A DNA stretch of 64,000 nt from Tetmemena sp. SeJ-2015. Taxonomy: Eukaryota; Ciliophora; Spirotrichea; Sporadotrichida; Oxytrichidae. The notes under the pieces were generated by a model. The model had not been told where the DNA came from. It saw only the letters and a list, made by a program, of their open reading frames with translations, and ran no database searches. Where the stretch lies: the NCBI GenBank assembly GCA_027382625.1, contig JAJKFJ010021871.1, positions 1-64,000 of the forward strand, in the 5' to 3' direction. Positions 13,201-27,700 of the stretch are shown piece after piece (positions within the stretch are counted from its first letter, which is position 1; each line of letters opens with the position of its first letter). The translations under genes and the position numbers were made by a program.

Positions 13201-14891
13201 CTTTATAAACATGTATTGTTAATTAAGTATAGCATTCAATATTTAGCTCACTGTAAGAAAATGTGAATTTGAGTAAGGATTACACTTATTTGACTATCAC
13301 TCTCTTTTTGGTGCGACGTCTAATTTTTATAGCTTGCATGCTTTTGCTGTCCTCAGCGCTCTAGTGGATGAGCTTGATGGTTTAATCGCTCATTATAATA
13401 GGGTTCTATTTGAGTTGTTGGCCGATGACTGAGAACTATCACAACGTACTTGAAATATTTAATGAGCTTCTTTTCTTACTCACCTCTGGCTACTTGACTG
13501 TTTGTTTCTCAGATATGATTACGGATAGCCAACTTAAGTACACTCTGGGGTGGGTGTTTATTTACATAGTGCTTTTCAACATTCTTGGAAACTTTTCATA
13601 TTAGAAATTAAGAATTTCTTATCAATAGAATGAATTAAACTTTCTGGTAATGATAGCTATTGTTGCTTCTGAGACCTTTGCAAAGCTGAAGAAGGTAATT
13701 AAGAAAATAAGAGCCTACTTTTCCAAGTCGGTCAAGATATTTTATTTAATAGTTTTATAATCTTATCTATTTAGATCATATTTAGATGCTCCCTGAGGAT
13801 AATTAATTTTGAATCTTAAGATGATTTATATTTTATCTTATTAGGATAAGTGTGGACAAGCTTAAAATGGTTTCAAACGAATAGACAGTCTTTACAACAA
13901 CTCAGACACATTTGAATATGGATAAACTCAGAATACCCAGCAGCACACTTAAAATTTTGCAGATGAAAGCTTAAAATTAATATGAAAGAAATGCATTTGC
14001 GATTTACATATCAATTTAAAAGCACTTAAATTATCTAAACATCCTCAAATGCATCTATTGTCAAGAGGAGATTAATGTAGAAGAATAAAACGGTCAGAGC
14101 AGTCCCTAACTTTGACTTCTTATCATCATTTTATATATATAGCACTTCATGAAATCACCCAGTAACTTATTACTGAAATCAAAATTAAAATACTTTTATA
14201 TTCGAACTCAAAATTAATAAGTAAGTGCTTTACCTTTTACTATATGCAATATTGAGTAAAACTTAAAAGTTAGAGTCTCAAGCTAAAACTACAGTTGAAT
14301 AAGACTAAAAAGAGGATTTTATCTTAAACTTTGATCACGATTTGACTCGTTAGGATTTAATTGAAGAAGAGGGCTAATCATCTTCAGACTAGCAAAATTA
14401 AACTTAACCTCGAATCCAGATTTTATAGATTGCCACTGAGGGAAATTCCCCAGGTCAATTTTAGAAATTTTCCTTAGAAAAAAAGAAATGGAACAAAATT
14501 TGCTCAAAGAGAGAGGATCTTTAGTTAGTAGCATGACACTCTACAATTGCAGACTCCAAAAATAGTGCCTAGATTTAATAGATATCTTAACAGCGAGCAA
14601 GATAGCAGTTAAATCCTAGTAGATAGCTTTTAATTCTTATTTTATTGCTAATATATATATTGTGCATGTATTATTTTTAAGAGAGATAAAGTAGTAGTAA
14701 CTAAGGAGGCTTATCAATTAACCAGAGCAAATAATCTGGAGCCTTTATTTATCAAAAATAGCATATCAATTATTCCATAAAATTATATGAGTTCGTTTTT
14801 TATAACTTTTGTTCTTTTAGCCTATATTATAATTTTTTTTAAAGATTATTTCTTTTATGAAGAACTTATAATCATTCTTATTTAAATATGA
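7277..14891 (+). CDS. large secreted/multi-pass membrane protein with cadherin-like repeats
   Basis: The start ATG at 7277 opens a hydrophobic signal peptide (about residues 1-30). A beta-propeller-like extracellular part follows (about 7.4-9.3 kb; e.g. FDIDDMSNLAAAGYA). Repeats of the cadherin-like type follow at about 10.2-11.6 kb (APGTYTISLTG; YEFSLTVLNSLNVANSEST; LNLPEVYDKEGR). Next is a segment with LAFDLSEEVSMREVMDQL (about 12.1 kb), then several membrane helices (about 12.4-13.8 kb), and a charged, Gln-rich cytoplasmic tail ending at TGA (14889-14891). This order matches a large family of hypotrich surface proteins that I know only as cadherin-domain/transmembrane proteins; function is unknown, and adhesion or sensing is a guess. 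Many frame changes between segments indicate IESs or introns that I did not resolve individually. No segment appears out of order, so it looks unscrambled. Confidence 0.72.
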
Positions 14892-15602
14892 TATCTTTAA
14901 TAGAAAAATCTTGCTTAAAAACAGACAAAAATTGATTGAAATAGTTTAATTTATTGAAAATAAGTTTGAGCGATATTGATCTCAAAATAATAGTATTTTT
15001 AATGAATATACTTAAGTGTGTTAGATATTTATTTTATAAATCTTATAATTATCTAGAACAAATCTTCTATACATAAAGTAGTTTCAATCGTATGTATGAA
15101 ATTAAATTAGACTATCTTAAAGTTATTTTGCATAATTACTTATATTCAAATTTAAGACTGTGATTAGAACTAAATGAATTTATTTTCCTCTTGTTAAATT
15201 ATTTTTATTAATTTTTAAAAAATTTTGTAAATTTTTAAAAAAAAAAAAGATTTTAGATTGGAATTTTTAAATATTAAATTTAAAGTTAAAAATTTGATAA
15301 AACTTATTTAGAAAAGAAAGAATTAGATAGAGAAGTTTAACGCTCAATCTGTATTTTGTAACTTATTTAAATTTATTAAGCTCATTTAACAAATTTTAAT
15401 CTCTCAATTTCATTATTTGGTGGCATAAAAATAGGACAAAAGCTAAAATTATGGTCGAATAAAACATTAATAATATTAATCTTGGAAGTATTTATCATTG
15501 AAAATCTACCAGTTATTTTCCATTCTTTATAATAACTACTCAATCAAAATACATCTTAAAAAGAGTAGAAGTTTAATTAAATTTGAACATAAGATATAAA
15601 AA
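14892..15602. other. AT-rich intergenic stretch
   Basis: About 700 bp of low-complexity AT-rich DNA between two plus-strand genes. No gene or repeat recognised. Confidence 0.5.
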
Positions 15603-18196
15603 TATGGATTAGCAATACCAAGATACCTTGAAATTTATGGAAACAGGATTCTTTTTCAGCATCTTTATTTCCATTTAAAATATATGTTTATATCTCTTTC
15701 TACTTTTTGATGTTCTCGTACAGAAAATTAAAAAGATTTAATAACTAAACAAGTGATATTGTTTATTTTAAGTAAAAGACTTAAGAAGAAATGTGCTAGT
15801 TCTTATAGAAAAGAGCTGGAAAACAATTTAATGAATTTGTTATTTTAAGCAGGCCCTGTTGGAATATGAATAAAGGGATCAATATTATACAAATTAAAGT
15901 CCAGATGAGCTTTTATCAGGCTAGAAACCAAGATTTTATATATTCTAAACAAAAAATAACACATATTTGATTTTGAGGAAAATTTCAACATAATTTAAAG
16001 TAAAAATGTATCACATCATTCTTTAAGATCATATTTACATAAATATGATATACAGTAATTGATAAAATGATATGAAAATTAAATCTCTAATAATTCTTTA
16101 TCTAATTTATTTAAAATAAAATGACGTTCAAGCTTTTCTTTAAATCTAAGCTTTTAATATATTTAAAAAGTAATATTTTAATCTATAATTTGACTTATAA
16201 ATGATAATTTAAATTTTTAAAAAGCTTAAAACAATTTTTAAGATTCTAAGTAACATAGAGCCTTATAAAAAGAAGCGCTAATGGAGTAGTTGTTCTAGCA
16301 TAAGGAATAGTCATAGATGAAAGAAAAGAAGAGTAATAGGAAAAACCGAATTTGTCTATTTTAGAAGGCCTCTAAGAATTTGCAAATAAGATTCAATAAA
16401 AAACTAAAGAGCAAGAATAGAAAGTCATTAAATAATAATTGAAAAAATTTTAATTAATTGAGGTGCAATTTAAATTTTCATCTTTTCTCGCAAGTATTTT
16501 GGAACTGATCCGCAGAAAGGATTTGGAGATATGGAGCCATTCGGACTAAAAGTTCCTCTGTTTAATAAATCTCTTTATCCTATCAGATAGCATTTTAAAA
16601 AGTTTCTTCGATTTGATCTTTTATTAATATTGAGATGCCTACCTTCTATTAATACTTAATTCTTTCTTGCGTAATTTTAATTTAACCGAAAAATAAAATA
16701 AACAGCGTTATTTTTTAGCGAAAAAGAAAGAGAGCAATAGATTGAACAAATTTTTAAGATTTCTACTCCCAGTAGCGGCTCAGCCTATGGCTTGCGAGCT
16801 TTTGATTGAAGAGGAGGAGATTCATTTACTAGGCCTACTCAAATACAATAAGAGAACTTAGCATCTTGATTTTGAAAAGGTATATGCTATTTTAAAACAC
16901 GTATTATTTAATTTTGAAAAGTGAATAGTAATTCTTCCCAATTTTTCTCTAAATAAGCTTATTTTAACAAGAGGATTTTGAATTCAATATTGATATAACT
17001 AAGTCTACTTAAGAATGATGCTATTAACAATTCTTAACTTTAATTATTATTTCTTAAATATTTTTTGTTTAAATAGAAATATGCTATTGTAGATGCTACT
17101 CGTCTCCCCTAAACTAATTTTCGTATTCAATCTCTTAAATTTGAGTATTTCATTTAGATTTAAAATACCATAAATAAGTCGCAAATATTTTTATATGGTT
17201 ATAATTCTATTTTTAGTATAATTATAGCTCAAACTTAGTTTATTTGAAGTTTTGTTAAGAAAAGAATCAAATTACAATTTCTGGATGATGTCTAAAAGAA
17301 ATTAATTTATTCCAAATTGCAATAATTTACAAGTTTTATTTATCAATTCTCTGACTTTTATTGGTTTGGCATACTTGACTTACCGCCTATACCAGTCCTT
17401 CCTTCCGCATCTGAAAAAGCATGTGTAGCAATAAACTCGCTCTTGGTTACAATTTTTCAAAGCATTAAGAAGATAATATAGAAACTGGAGCAGATAAGTA
17501 ACATCAACCGCCTTAATAAAATCAAAATCTTGCCCCCTAACCTAAATTAATAAGGAGTATTTTAATTATTAATTTTATAACTATACTCTATATTTTCTAA
17601 GAATGCTCTAAAATTAAAGTAGAATATTAATGCTGTTTTATAAGAATACTATAGATATGGAAAGTTTTAAAAACTTAAACCTGAGAATTAAAAAGAGGAA
17701 ATAGAGAGAATTGTTGTTGATGGTCTTATGTGCAAGTCTTGCTAAATTAGAAAGTGTAAATTAAAACATGCATCGTTAAATAATTCAACAACACTTTGCA
17801 TATATTAGATTTGTAGATTAAAAATTAGATTAGTTATTGCAGAAAAATCTAAGAATTAGTCTTTTTTAAATTACTGAGTTACGATTTCTGATTTGTTATA
17901 ATTCTTTTCATCAATCACTTTTTATTTTCTGATTAATTTTCTACTTAAAAGATAGAGTACTGAATAATTCAGCCTGACGTCTTACTTTTAATTTATTTTT
18001 TTTTCTTAAAGAAAAATGATAATATATATAAAATAATTAAATTAAATTTTAGCAACACTACAATATTATTGTGCTACCTTGCAAACACATGACTCTATGT
18101 GAGACTTGCTTTCGAGATAGGAACTTTGCAAGAATGTTGTTTTGCCCACAGTGTAATCAGAAATGCGAAAATTTTATGAGAATATTTACTTAATGA
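15603..18196 (+). CDS. membrane protein with C-terminal RING-type zinc finger
   Basis: The ATG at 15603 begins a short N-terminus with a hydrophobic segment (FFFSIFISIQNICLYLFLLF). The middle region is Gln/Lys-rich and coiled-coil-like (about 16.3-16.45 kb) and includes GFGDMEPFGLKVPL. The C-terminus carries a zinc-binding pattern, CKSC near 17734 and then LPCKHMTLCETC and FCPQC at 18.08-18.15 kb, which resembles a C3HC4 RING finger of E3 ubiquitin ligases. The stop is TGA at 18194-18196. Several AT-rich inserts interrupt the frame. A membrane-anchored E3 ligase is the likely role; substrate and compartment are unknown. Confidence 0.55.
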
Positions 18197-18704
18197 ACAA
18201 AATATCACACTATTCAATCTACTTCAAAATTATCAATATATTTGATAGGATTAGGAATTATAAGCCAGTTTAAAATTCTTATTGATCATTAATTTTTACT
18301 TTCTTTACTTCTCTATAGAGATAATTATTATAGAGTATTTCTTTTATCTTTTGAGCTAATTTTGAGTTTGCTAACTCAAATATTTATGCTACTGAAGCCT
18401 AAATCCTTAATAAAAGTTGCTCAATATCAAATTTATTGATTAGCAGAATAAAATTAAAGTCTTCTTTAAAAAGAGAAGAGATTTAAAAAAGTGAAATAAA
18501 TATATGTGAGGTGTAAGTAATTAAGTTTTATATTTGATTATTAGCAAGAAAGTACTAAGGTGTTGCCAATAGATTTAAATATATTTAATTGCTAGCGTGT
18601 GTTGTTAGATTCTCATTAAGAAGGAAATATTGCACGAAAAAGAATATATAATCACTACTTATATAAGAAATAAGAGACAATTATGGGATAATAAATTGTT
18701 AAAA
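18197..18704. other. AT-rich intergenic stretch upstream of dynein gene 1
   Basis: About 500 bp with no gene seen. It would include the 5' leader and promoter of the dynein gene, but no specific element was recognised. Confidence 0.5.
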
Positions 18705-21700
18705 ATGTAGAATTCAAACTACAACCTGCCCTCCAACAAGAGAGGCATTTCGCAGGATCAAACTAACAACTAAAGAGTAAGCACAACAAACACAATCATT
18801 TACTCACTCGCAATTATTCTGTCTAATCCATTCAGCTGTTTCTAACTTCACAATCTATAGATGGACTTAAACAATATCGTGTTATACACAATTACTGTAA
18901 ATTTAGAATAATTATCGTAGCAGATAGAGCTAAAAAGAATACATGTATTAAAGTTATATTTAAGAATGAGTTGAAACGCAGATTGTATGACAGCGGCATT
19001 TCAAACGTGCCCATGCCCTCAGTCAAGCGTCCAATCGAAGAAAACATGTCAGCCCGCCCTTTCTCTGCTCGCATGAACTCAAACAAGTAAGACCTTGCAA
19101 CACCATCTTTTAAAGAACTCCTTGGACTATAAGAAGTTCTAACATTTTTCTCTGTCCTATCTTTCAGCCATATTATAAATTTTATGTGTAGAATACAGAG
19201 TCTGTCACCCTTGAAGAAGCGAATTCAAGATTTGAATACCAACCTCATCAAGAACATGAATGAAAGCTATCAAGAGGCAGCTCTTCTAGAGGCAAAGAAT
19301 CTGGGAGAGGGTACTGCAGAGTACTATAAGAACCAGCAGCAAATTCTACAGGGCTCTTTTAATGCAGGTCGTATGGACAACTTCGCTATGCAACCTAGAA
19401 TTGGAACTTTTAAACATGGAGTCTCAAATAAATTAAGATTCTTATTTTGCTACTTAGTTGAGTCATCGGTGGCAGCGGTTATGGAACTGGAGAAAACACA
19501 ATCTTAGAAATAATTTTCTCATAATCTACAATTAATTTCTTTGTGAATGATGTTCAGTAATAAATAGCTACTTCTCAGCAAGACCCAGAAGCAAGGAATG
19601 CCAAGAAATATCCCTCCTATTGACGAGGAGACTCGCTTTAGGATTAATCAAACTCTGAACCAGAGTGCAGCTGATGCAACTAAGTTCCTCTAAGGACCTC
19701 CAGCCATGGTTTATGCAGGATTTGAAGGAGGTGTTAGTCTCAGCCAAAAGAACCTTGAGCAGGCAAGGACTAAGTATAATTAATAATTTATAATAGGAAT
19801 GGTGATTCTAAGTTCTTATTAGATAAGCTAACGGAAAGTTACCTCCTGAGTTGAGAGGTGGAATGGGCTAAGTTCTTCCTCCCCTGAATTAGACTTTAAG
19901 AGAGGGCTCTCCTAAGACCAGGAAGGCAGGCCCAAAGTCAAAGGGAACTATGTCTGTTTCAAGTAAGAGCAGAGCTGATGAGAGGGAATTCAGAAATGGG
20001 AATAACTCAGGCTTGGATGATAAGCGAGTTTCTCAAGGAGGGGCAAGAAAGGAAAGTGACAGCAAACAGACTTAGTAGAAGTGGTCTGACTTGGACAAAT
20101 ATATTGAGCTGCTCCTAGATAGCAAGAGTGAGGAAGAAACTGTCTTTGTGTATCTTAATCCCAACCCTAGCGGGGATCCCTACGACCTGCTAGTATGTTC
20201 CTATCAGTAAAGGAATGAGCAAAAGTACTACACCCTCAGTGGAAAAGGTCTGACTTTATATGAGAATGACACTCCAATTGAGTTCCTATCATTGGGTCAA
20301 TGGCTTATTGAGAGGGACTCATACAACCACATTAAAGAGCTGCCCTTCTTCAAGAAATTCAAGAGATGGAAGTTTATGCGCATGTGGAAGAAAACTATCA
20401 AGCATCAGAACAGGATGAAGGCCTAAAACTCTCTCGAAGAAAAGCTCTTCATGCTTCAAGATCATTTCAGCGGTCATTTGATGAAGCACAGACAGTATAT
20501 GCTTGAGATGGAGAAACTGAGATTTGTTGACCCTATGAGAAACTCTGATACCAAAACCATCGAAGAGTTCGCCAAAGCGTAGGAAGACAGAAGAAAAGTA
20601 ATATCTGAAGAGATCTCAAAGTTCTCTGACAGGGCAAGAGACAACGTTCGTGAGTGTATCTCTAAGGTCTTAAGTGAGCTCAGAGATCGCATAGTAAGTG
20701 AAATCGCATTAGATGAAGAACGCAAGAAGAATAATCCAATCCAAAGCAGCAACACGATCACTATGAAGAGAAAGACTAGCAATAACGTCTTTGAAAAGCT
20801 AGGATTCCCAGAGGGCATGACTTACGGCCACAGAAGCAGTTTAAGAAAGGAGTGCTCTAGATTCCTTCGCTTCGCTTACATAATTGACTTCCTATCTTTA
20901 GAGGCTTTAGCAAATATCTACTTCATTTTCAAGTTCTTTCATATTTTATACTTGGGGTCTGTGAGAGATTTGATCAAAAGACTGGAAGCTCTCGATACAA
21001 ATTGTGACCTAGAGAAAGTGATGAGTATGGACTTTGATGAACAGTCAAGGCAAGCCGCTCCACCCGTTAGAGGCAGAGAGCCTCTCTTCTATGTTTCAAT
21101 CTAACTCAATGACAGACAGTCTATTCCTCAGACTGAGATAGTGATGGTGGAGTGTGATGATTTCAGACTTCCTCCAGGTGGTAATTCCAAAGAGCAAGAC
21201 TTTGACATGCTCTGCCACTTAGAGCTAGAGCCAGAGAAGGAAGAAAAGAAAGGAGCTGATGAAGATGAAGAAGAAGTAGATGAGAATAATATCATTGAGG
21301 TTCCCAAGTACAAGAGCACAGTTCCTAAGATTTTACTATTTCCTCTCACATATTATAATGATCTAGGAGTTTTGGTTGAGGACTGTACCAGACTAGGATG
21401 ATTACATAGACGTGCTGGTGAGATGCTTTGCCAGTGGCTTGGACTAAATTCAAGTGTTCGAGAGATGGAGCAAGCACAGTGACTTGACTCCCTATGCTGA
21501 CGCTCTTGAAGAGTGGGATGATATCGTTGGTGATGCCTGGGATGAGCCCGACTCCCTCGTGCTTAATCCCTACTCTTGGATCCAAGATAACAAGCTCTAT
21601 CAAGATCAAAAGGAAATGGTTAGAGAGATTCTAGAGGGAGCCTTCCACAAAGCAACTACTTTCCTAACCAGGTTCCAGCCATTGCTAGAAATCTACTGGA

Positions 21701-24700
21701 GGAACAAGCAAATTGACTTGAATATCCTTGTTCATGAGAGACTAAAGAACCCAGTAGAGTCACTCTCCCACACCATCAAGATCCTCAACTACTACAACAG
21801 CTTGTATACCAATCAGCTACCTTCAACCACTGAACTTGGTCTGTTGCAACTAGACTCCAAGGGTTGCCGCTCCAAGCTTCTCCCTACTGCCAAATAGTTG
21901 CTAGCCAGTTTAGAAGATCTCATACCCAAGATAATTAGACAGAGAACTGACGAGTCCAAGAAATTAGCACTCATCATTTATTGTTAAAATGGCTTCAGAA
22001 GAGCATCCGAGATCTTTAAAAGCCAGTTGCCACAGTAGAAGACTTCGTGGAGTAGAACAACAACATGAACTACACCAATGAGAATTTCCAGAACTTCAGA
22101 GACAAGGTGGATCTCTATGGTTAGTTCTACAACACACTAGCTGAATTCTAACTTAAAGTGAAGAAGGAGGATAAAGACAACTACACTGAGTGTGTACAAC
22201 TCATCAGTCAACTTTCTACTATTGTGGCAAACGTGGAGTCTGCCTAAGATGCAAACATGGAAACATTCAAGAAGACACTTAATGAGTTGATCCCTCAGCT
22301 CAACAACTAGATCAACGTGCTGCATGATGAAGCTAAGAACCCCATCTTCCTCTCAGGAGAGGCAAACATGTTCGAGATGCTCAGATAACTAGACGAGCTG
22401 GAGACTAGATTCAAGTCCCTTGAGACCCTCTCCATGAAGTATAATGAGTGGCAAGAAGTATTGCAGACCTAGCCCACAGTTTTTGATAACCTCGATCAGT
22501 GCAGAGAGGATTTATCCCTCAGATGCATTATGTGGAGGTCTCTTAAGGAATGGGAGGAGCTCACAGAGCAGTGGATTAAGACTTAGTTCAACAACATCCA
22601 AGCCAAGGATATTGCTCAAAAGGCCGACGGTTACGCAAAGATCTGCATGAGACTCGAAAAGAACTTGGAAGAAAATCCAATTCAGAGTAAACTCAAGGAG
22701 CTTGTGGACACTTTTAAAGGTGCCATGCCAATCGTCGTGGCACTCAGAAACGATAATCTGAAGGAGCATCACTGGAAGGAGATCAAGGACTTGATCTAAG
22801 CTGACTTCGACATCTCAGATCCTGAGTTTACCTTGCAGTCACTTATAGACCTGAATGCAGTCCAATATTAAGAGGACATCACAGCCATCTCTACTCAAGC
22901 ATCCCAAGAGGCTTCCCTTAGAGCCCAAATTTAAAGTCTTGATGAGACCTGGAAGAAGATCGATTTCGTTACTAAATAGTACAAGGACAAGGATGCTTAC
23001 ATTCTTGACGAGATTGATGATATTTTCACTGCACTTGACGAGGGTATGGCCATGGTCAACACAATTCTTGGTTCAAGATATGTGAAGCCTCTGAGAACAG
23101 AAGCCGAGACTTGGAAGAAGAATCTTTTCACTCTCAATCAGGTAGTTGAAGAATGGGTTATCTGCCAGAAGCAGTGGATCTATCTTGAGAACATTTTCTA
23201 TCTCAATTTATGCCATTCGTTTGATTATTTTCGCCGCTCCTGATATCAAGAAGCAGCTGCCAACAGAGTCCCAGCGTTTTGAGCAGGTAGATAAGTTCTT
23301 CAAGCAGTTGATGAACAAGACCCACAAGACTCCAAACGCACTCAGAACTGTTAAGAACTCACCAAACCTTCTAGACCAGCTAAAGACTAACAATGACGTT
23401 CTTGATGACATTCAAAAGAAGCTAGAAGACTACCTTGAAAACAAAAGAGCTTCATTCCCTCGCTTCTATTTCCTCTCCAATGACGAGCTACTCGAAATTC
23501 TCGCAACTCACAAAATCTGGAAGTCATTCAACAGCACTTGAAAACATGCTTCGACAACATAGTCAAGCTAGATATCTCTGAGGGTATATGCAATCAAATA
23601 TTTTTAAGTTTTAAGGGTATTGACATCCAAGCTATGTGCTCTCTAGAAGGAGAAAGAATTCCTTTCTCTAAGCCGTAGAAAGTCAGAGGTCTTGTTGAGC
23701 AGTGGCTTGATCTTGTGCAGACAGGCATGAGAGACACTCTTCTGAGACTCATGAAGACAGGTCTAACAGACTATGCTAATACAGAGAGGAAGCAGTGGGT
23801 ACTCACTCACTATGGGCAGGTAGTTGCGACCATCGCCTAGATTTCTTGGTGCTCCACCACTGAGTATTACATTAACGAGATGTCCAACAATCCTTTCTCA
23901 CTCCAAGAATGGTTTGATCTTAACGAATCTTAGCTAGCTCAACTTACCGAACTTGTGAGAGGAAGACTGACCTCCTTATAGAGAAAGATTATTGTTGCTT
24001 TGGTGACAACAGACGTTCACGCCAGAGATATAGTTGAAGGTCTTCAGAAAGATAATGTGAGCTCAATCTATGACTTCGGATGGTAGCAACAGCTTAGATA
24101 CTACTGGGAAGAGGAAGCAGATGACTGCAGAGTTAAGCAAATTAATGCATCACTTAAATACGGTTATGAATATATGGGAGCTACTAGCAGGCTGGTTATC
24201 ACTCCTCTCACAGACAGATGTTGGATTACTATTACAGGAGCTCTTCATATCAAGTTAGGAGCTAATCCAGCAGGCCCCGCTGGAACAGGTAAAACTGAGT
24301 CAACAAAGGATCTTGCCAAAGCTCTTGGCATGCTCTGTATTGTGTTCAACTGCTCGGATCAAGTAGACTACAAAATGATGGGAAGACTGTTTAGTGGACT
24401 CGCTCAGCAAGGAGCTTGGACATGTCTGGATGAGTTTAACAGAATTGATATTGAAGTGCTTTCAGTTATTGCTTAACAGCTCCTTACCATAAGAGAAGCC
24501 CTACTCAGAAACCAGACTAACTTTTTATTCGAAGGCAAGGATATCCCTCTCTAGCCATCACTTGGAGTACACATTACCATGAATCCTGGTTATGCTGGTC
24601 GTACTGAGTTGCCAGATAACCTCAAAGTGCTTTTCAGACCAGTGGCTATGATGATCCCAGATTACGGACTTATTGCAGAAATCATGCTTTTCGCTGAGGG

Positions 24701-27700
24701 ATTCGGTAACGCTAAAATCCTCTCCAAAAAGATGGTCTAGCTCTACAAACTTTCTTCAGAGCAGCTGTCTCAACAAGATCATTATGACTTCGGTATGAGA
24801 GCAGTAAAGTCAGTCTTGGTCATGGCTGGATCCCTAAAGAGAGCTAACCCCAATCCATTTAGTGAAACATTTTTAATCTTAATGAAGATGCAGTGCTCAT
24901 TAGAGCCATGAGAGATTCTAACGTTCCTAAGTTCTTGAAGGATGATCTTCCCTTGTTCTCAGCCATCGTCTAAGATCTGTTCCCTTCAATTGAGATTACT
25001 GAGTCTGACTATGGTGAACTGTAAACTTAAATCGAGGATTCAATCACTCATTTTGGCTACCAGCAGCATCCAGTCTTCCTACTTAAGTGCATTTAACTCT
25101 TCGAAACCTTTAACGTGAGATTCGGAGTCATGCTTGTGGGACCCACTGGAGGAGGAAAGACTACTTGCTATAACGTTCTTTAGCACACTATGACCACTCT
25201 CAGAGAAAGAGGATCTAAAGATGACAGATTTAAAAAACAGTATCCACTAAATATCATTAATTCCAATAGGTGAAGAAAACCATTCTAAATCCCAAAGCTA
25301 TATCTATGGGAGAGCTTTATGGAGAAGTGAATCCAATTTCCCAAGAATGGCATGATGGACTTGCCTCAAAGGTCATGAGAGCAGCTGCCTAAGAATTGAC
25401 AGAAGAGAAGACATGGGTAGTATTCGATGGTCCTGTTGATGCTCTCTGGATCGAGAATATGAATACAGTGCTCGATGATAACATGACCCTTTGCCTTGCT
25501 AACGGTTAAAGAATTAAACTGAGAGCACAAATGAGAATCTTGTTTGAAGTGTAAGATTTGGCAGTAGCCTCTCCAGCTACGGTCTCTAGATGTGGTATGG
25601 TCTATCTTACTTATGAAGAGCTAGGATGGAGACCTTTTGTCAAGACTTGGATTAACAGATTCTTCAACGATGATACTATCCTATCTAATGACTTAAAGGA
25701 CTAGCTTTATGCAATTTTTGACTCAACTATCGACACAGGTCTTGATAAGATCAGAGATATATTCACTGAGCCCATAGTAACTGCAAACATTCAACAAGTC
25801 ATTTCCATCTTTATAAATTGAATAAATAAAGTTGTGGTTGTTTTTCTCCATTTGCAACTTCCTAGAAGTGCTCGTGAATCCTGCCCAGGGTTTCAAAGGA
25901 ACTGACGAAGAAAAGAGAAAGCTACTCTCCTCTATATTCGCTTGGTGTTACATATGGGGCATGGGTGCATCTCTAGATGAGCGCAGCAAGGAAAGATTCG
26001 ACGACACAGTGAGAGATGTCTTTAAGGGAGTCTAAATTCCACCCAATAATACTGTCTATGACTATTTCTTCGATCTCAAGAAAGATAAGAGTTTCAAGCC
26101 CTGGGCTTCAAAGGGTTTTAATAAATTCTTTAGGTTTAACCCTTCGTTTATGACAAGGATGTTCCTTACTTCGAACTGCTTGTGCCCACTTAAGATACAT
26201 ACAAGCACAGTTACTGCCTTGAGCTCCTACTCAGCAAGGAAAAGCCAAGTTTCTTCACTGGCTACACAGGAGTTGGAAAGTCAGTAGTCATTTCAAATAG
26301 CTTAGCCAGATTCCAAGAGGAGAAAGATATACAATTTTAAAGACATCATGCCCATATTCATTAACTTCTCAGCTCAGACCTCCTCTCTTCTTAACATTTT
26401 TGGATGTTTTAATTGTAATTCGTACACAGTCATCTATCGTAGATAAGCTAGAGAAAAAGAAGAGAACTCTTTTTGGAGCCTAACCTGGAAAGAAGATAGC
26501 CATTTTCGTAGATGATATAAACATGCCTGCCACTGAACAGTATGGAGCTCAGCCTCCTATTGAATTCCTGAGGCTGTTCATTGACATGAAGGGTCTCTAT
26601 GACAGAGATGAATGGACTTGGAGAGATGTTGAAGATACTACCTTAGTGGCCTGCGCTGCTCCTCCAGGAGGTGGTAGATCTCCACTCACTATGAGATTCA
26701 CTCGCCATTTCAACATGTTCTGCTTGCCAAATGCTGATAGGAACACTTTGGCCAAGATTTTTGGATCCATACTTTAAGGCTTCCTCAAGATTGGATTCTA
26801 AGATCAGATCCAGAAGATGGATGAGGCCGTATTAAAATTAAGAGGAGGACTTAAAAGTACTTTAAGATAAAAATTGAACTAAGTTATAGTTTAATCGACA
26901 ATAGAAATATATCTGCGTATCTCAGATGAACTTAGAGCCACCCCTGCTAAATTCCACTACCTTTTCAACTTGAGAGACGTGTCTAAGGTATTTTAGGGAG
27001 TGCTCATGGTAAAGCCAGTGAGCATCCAATCACCAGAGGCTCTGACCAGGCTTTGGATAAATGAGAGTCTTAGAGTGTTCTACGACAGACTCATCAACAA
27101 CGAAGACAAAAAGTGGTTCACTTAGCTCATCATGGAACTGATGGTCAGAAACTTCAGAATGCAAATGGACCATGATGAAGTATTCGTAAGAGAGAAGATT
27201 ATGTATGGTTCACTGTTAAAACTCGACGCTCCAGTGAAACTCTATGAAGAAATCAAGGACAAGGCTAAACTCATGAAGGTCTTGAATGGCATGTTGGATG
27301 AGTACAATCTTGGAAACTCTAATAAGATGAATTTGGTGTTCTTTGATGATGCCATTGAGCATATCCTCAGAATAGCAAGAGTACTTCGCCAACCTCGTGG
27401 TAACATCATGCTTATTGGAGTGGGAGGTTCTGGAAAGTAATCACTCATAAGGCTCTCTTCCTACATGCTTGAGATTGGTTGCAGATAGATTGAAATCACT
27501 AAAAACTTTGGTCCCTCTCAATTCAAAGACTTCGTAAAGGATCTGATGTTCCAAGCAGGTATTGATGGGAAATAAGTTTGCTTCATTATGACAGACACTC
27601 AAATCATCAACGAGAGTTTCCTTGAGGATATTAACAACTTACTTAACACAGGTGAAATCCCCAATCTCATGCTCCCAGAAGACAGAGATAAGATTATCAA

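Noticed and set aside
20474..20818. 114-codon minus-strand ORF with hydrophobic stretches
   Set aside because: Antisense of the charged dynein tail; hydrophobicity arises from complementing Lys/Glu codons.
21128..21349. Ser-rich minus-strand ORF
   Set aside because: Complement of an acidic Glu/Asp run in the dynein tail.
25239..25269. GT-AG intron model in dynein 1
   Set aside because: Splicing there would create an immediate TGA; the AG-pointer IES model keeps the conserved frame.
26111..26137. Alternative pointer GGTTT for the 26112 IES
   Set aside because: It leaves an extra base and breaks the AAA3 frame; AGG gives the conserved reading.
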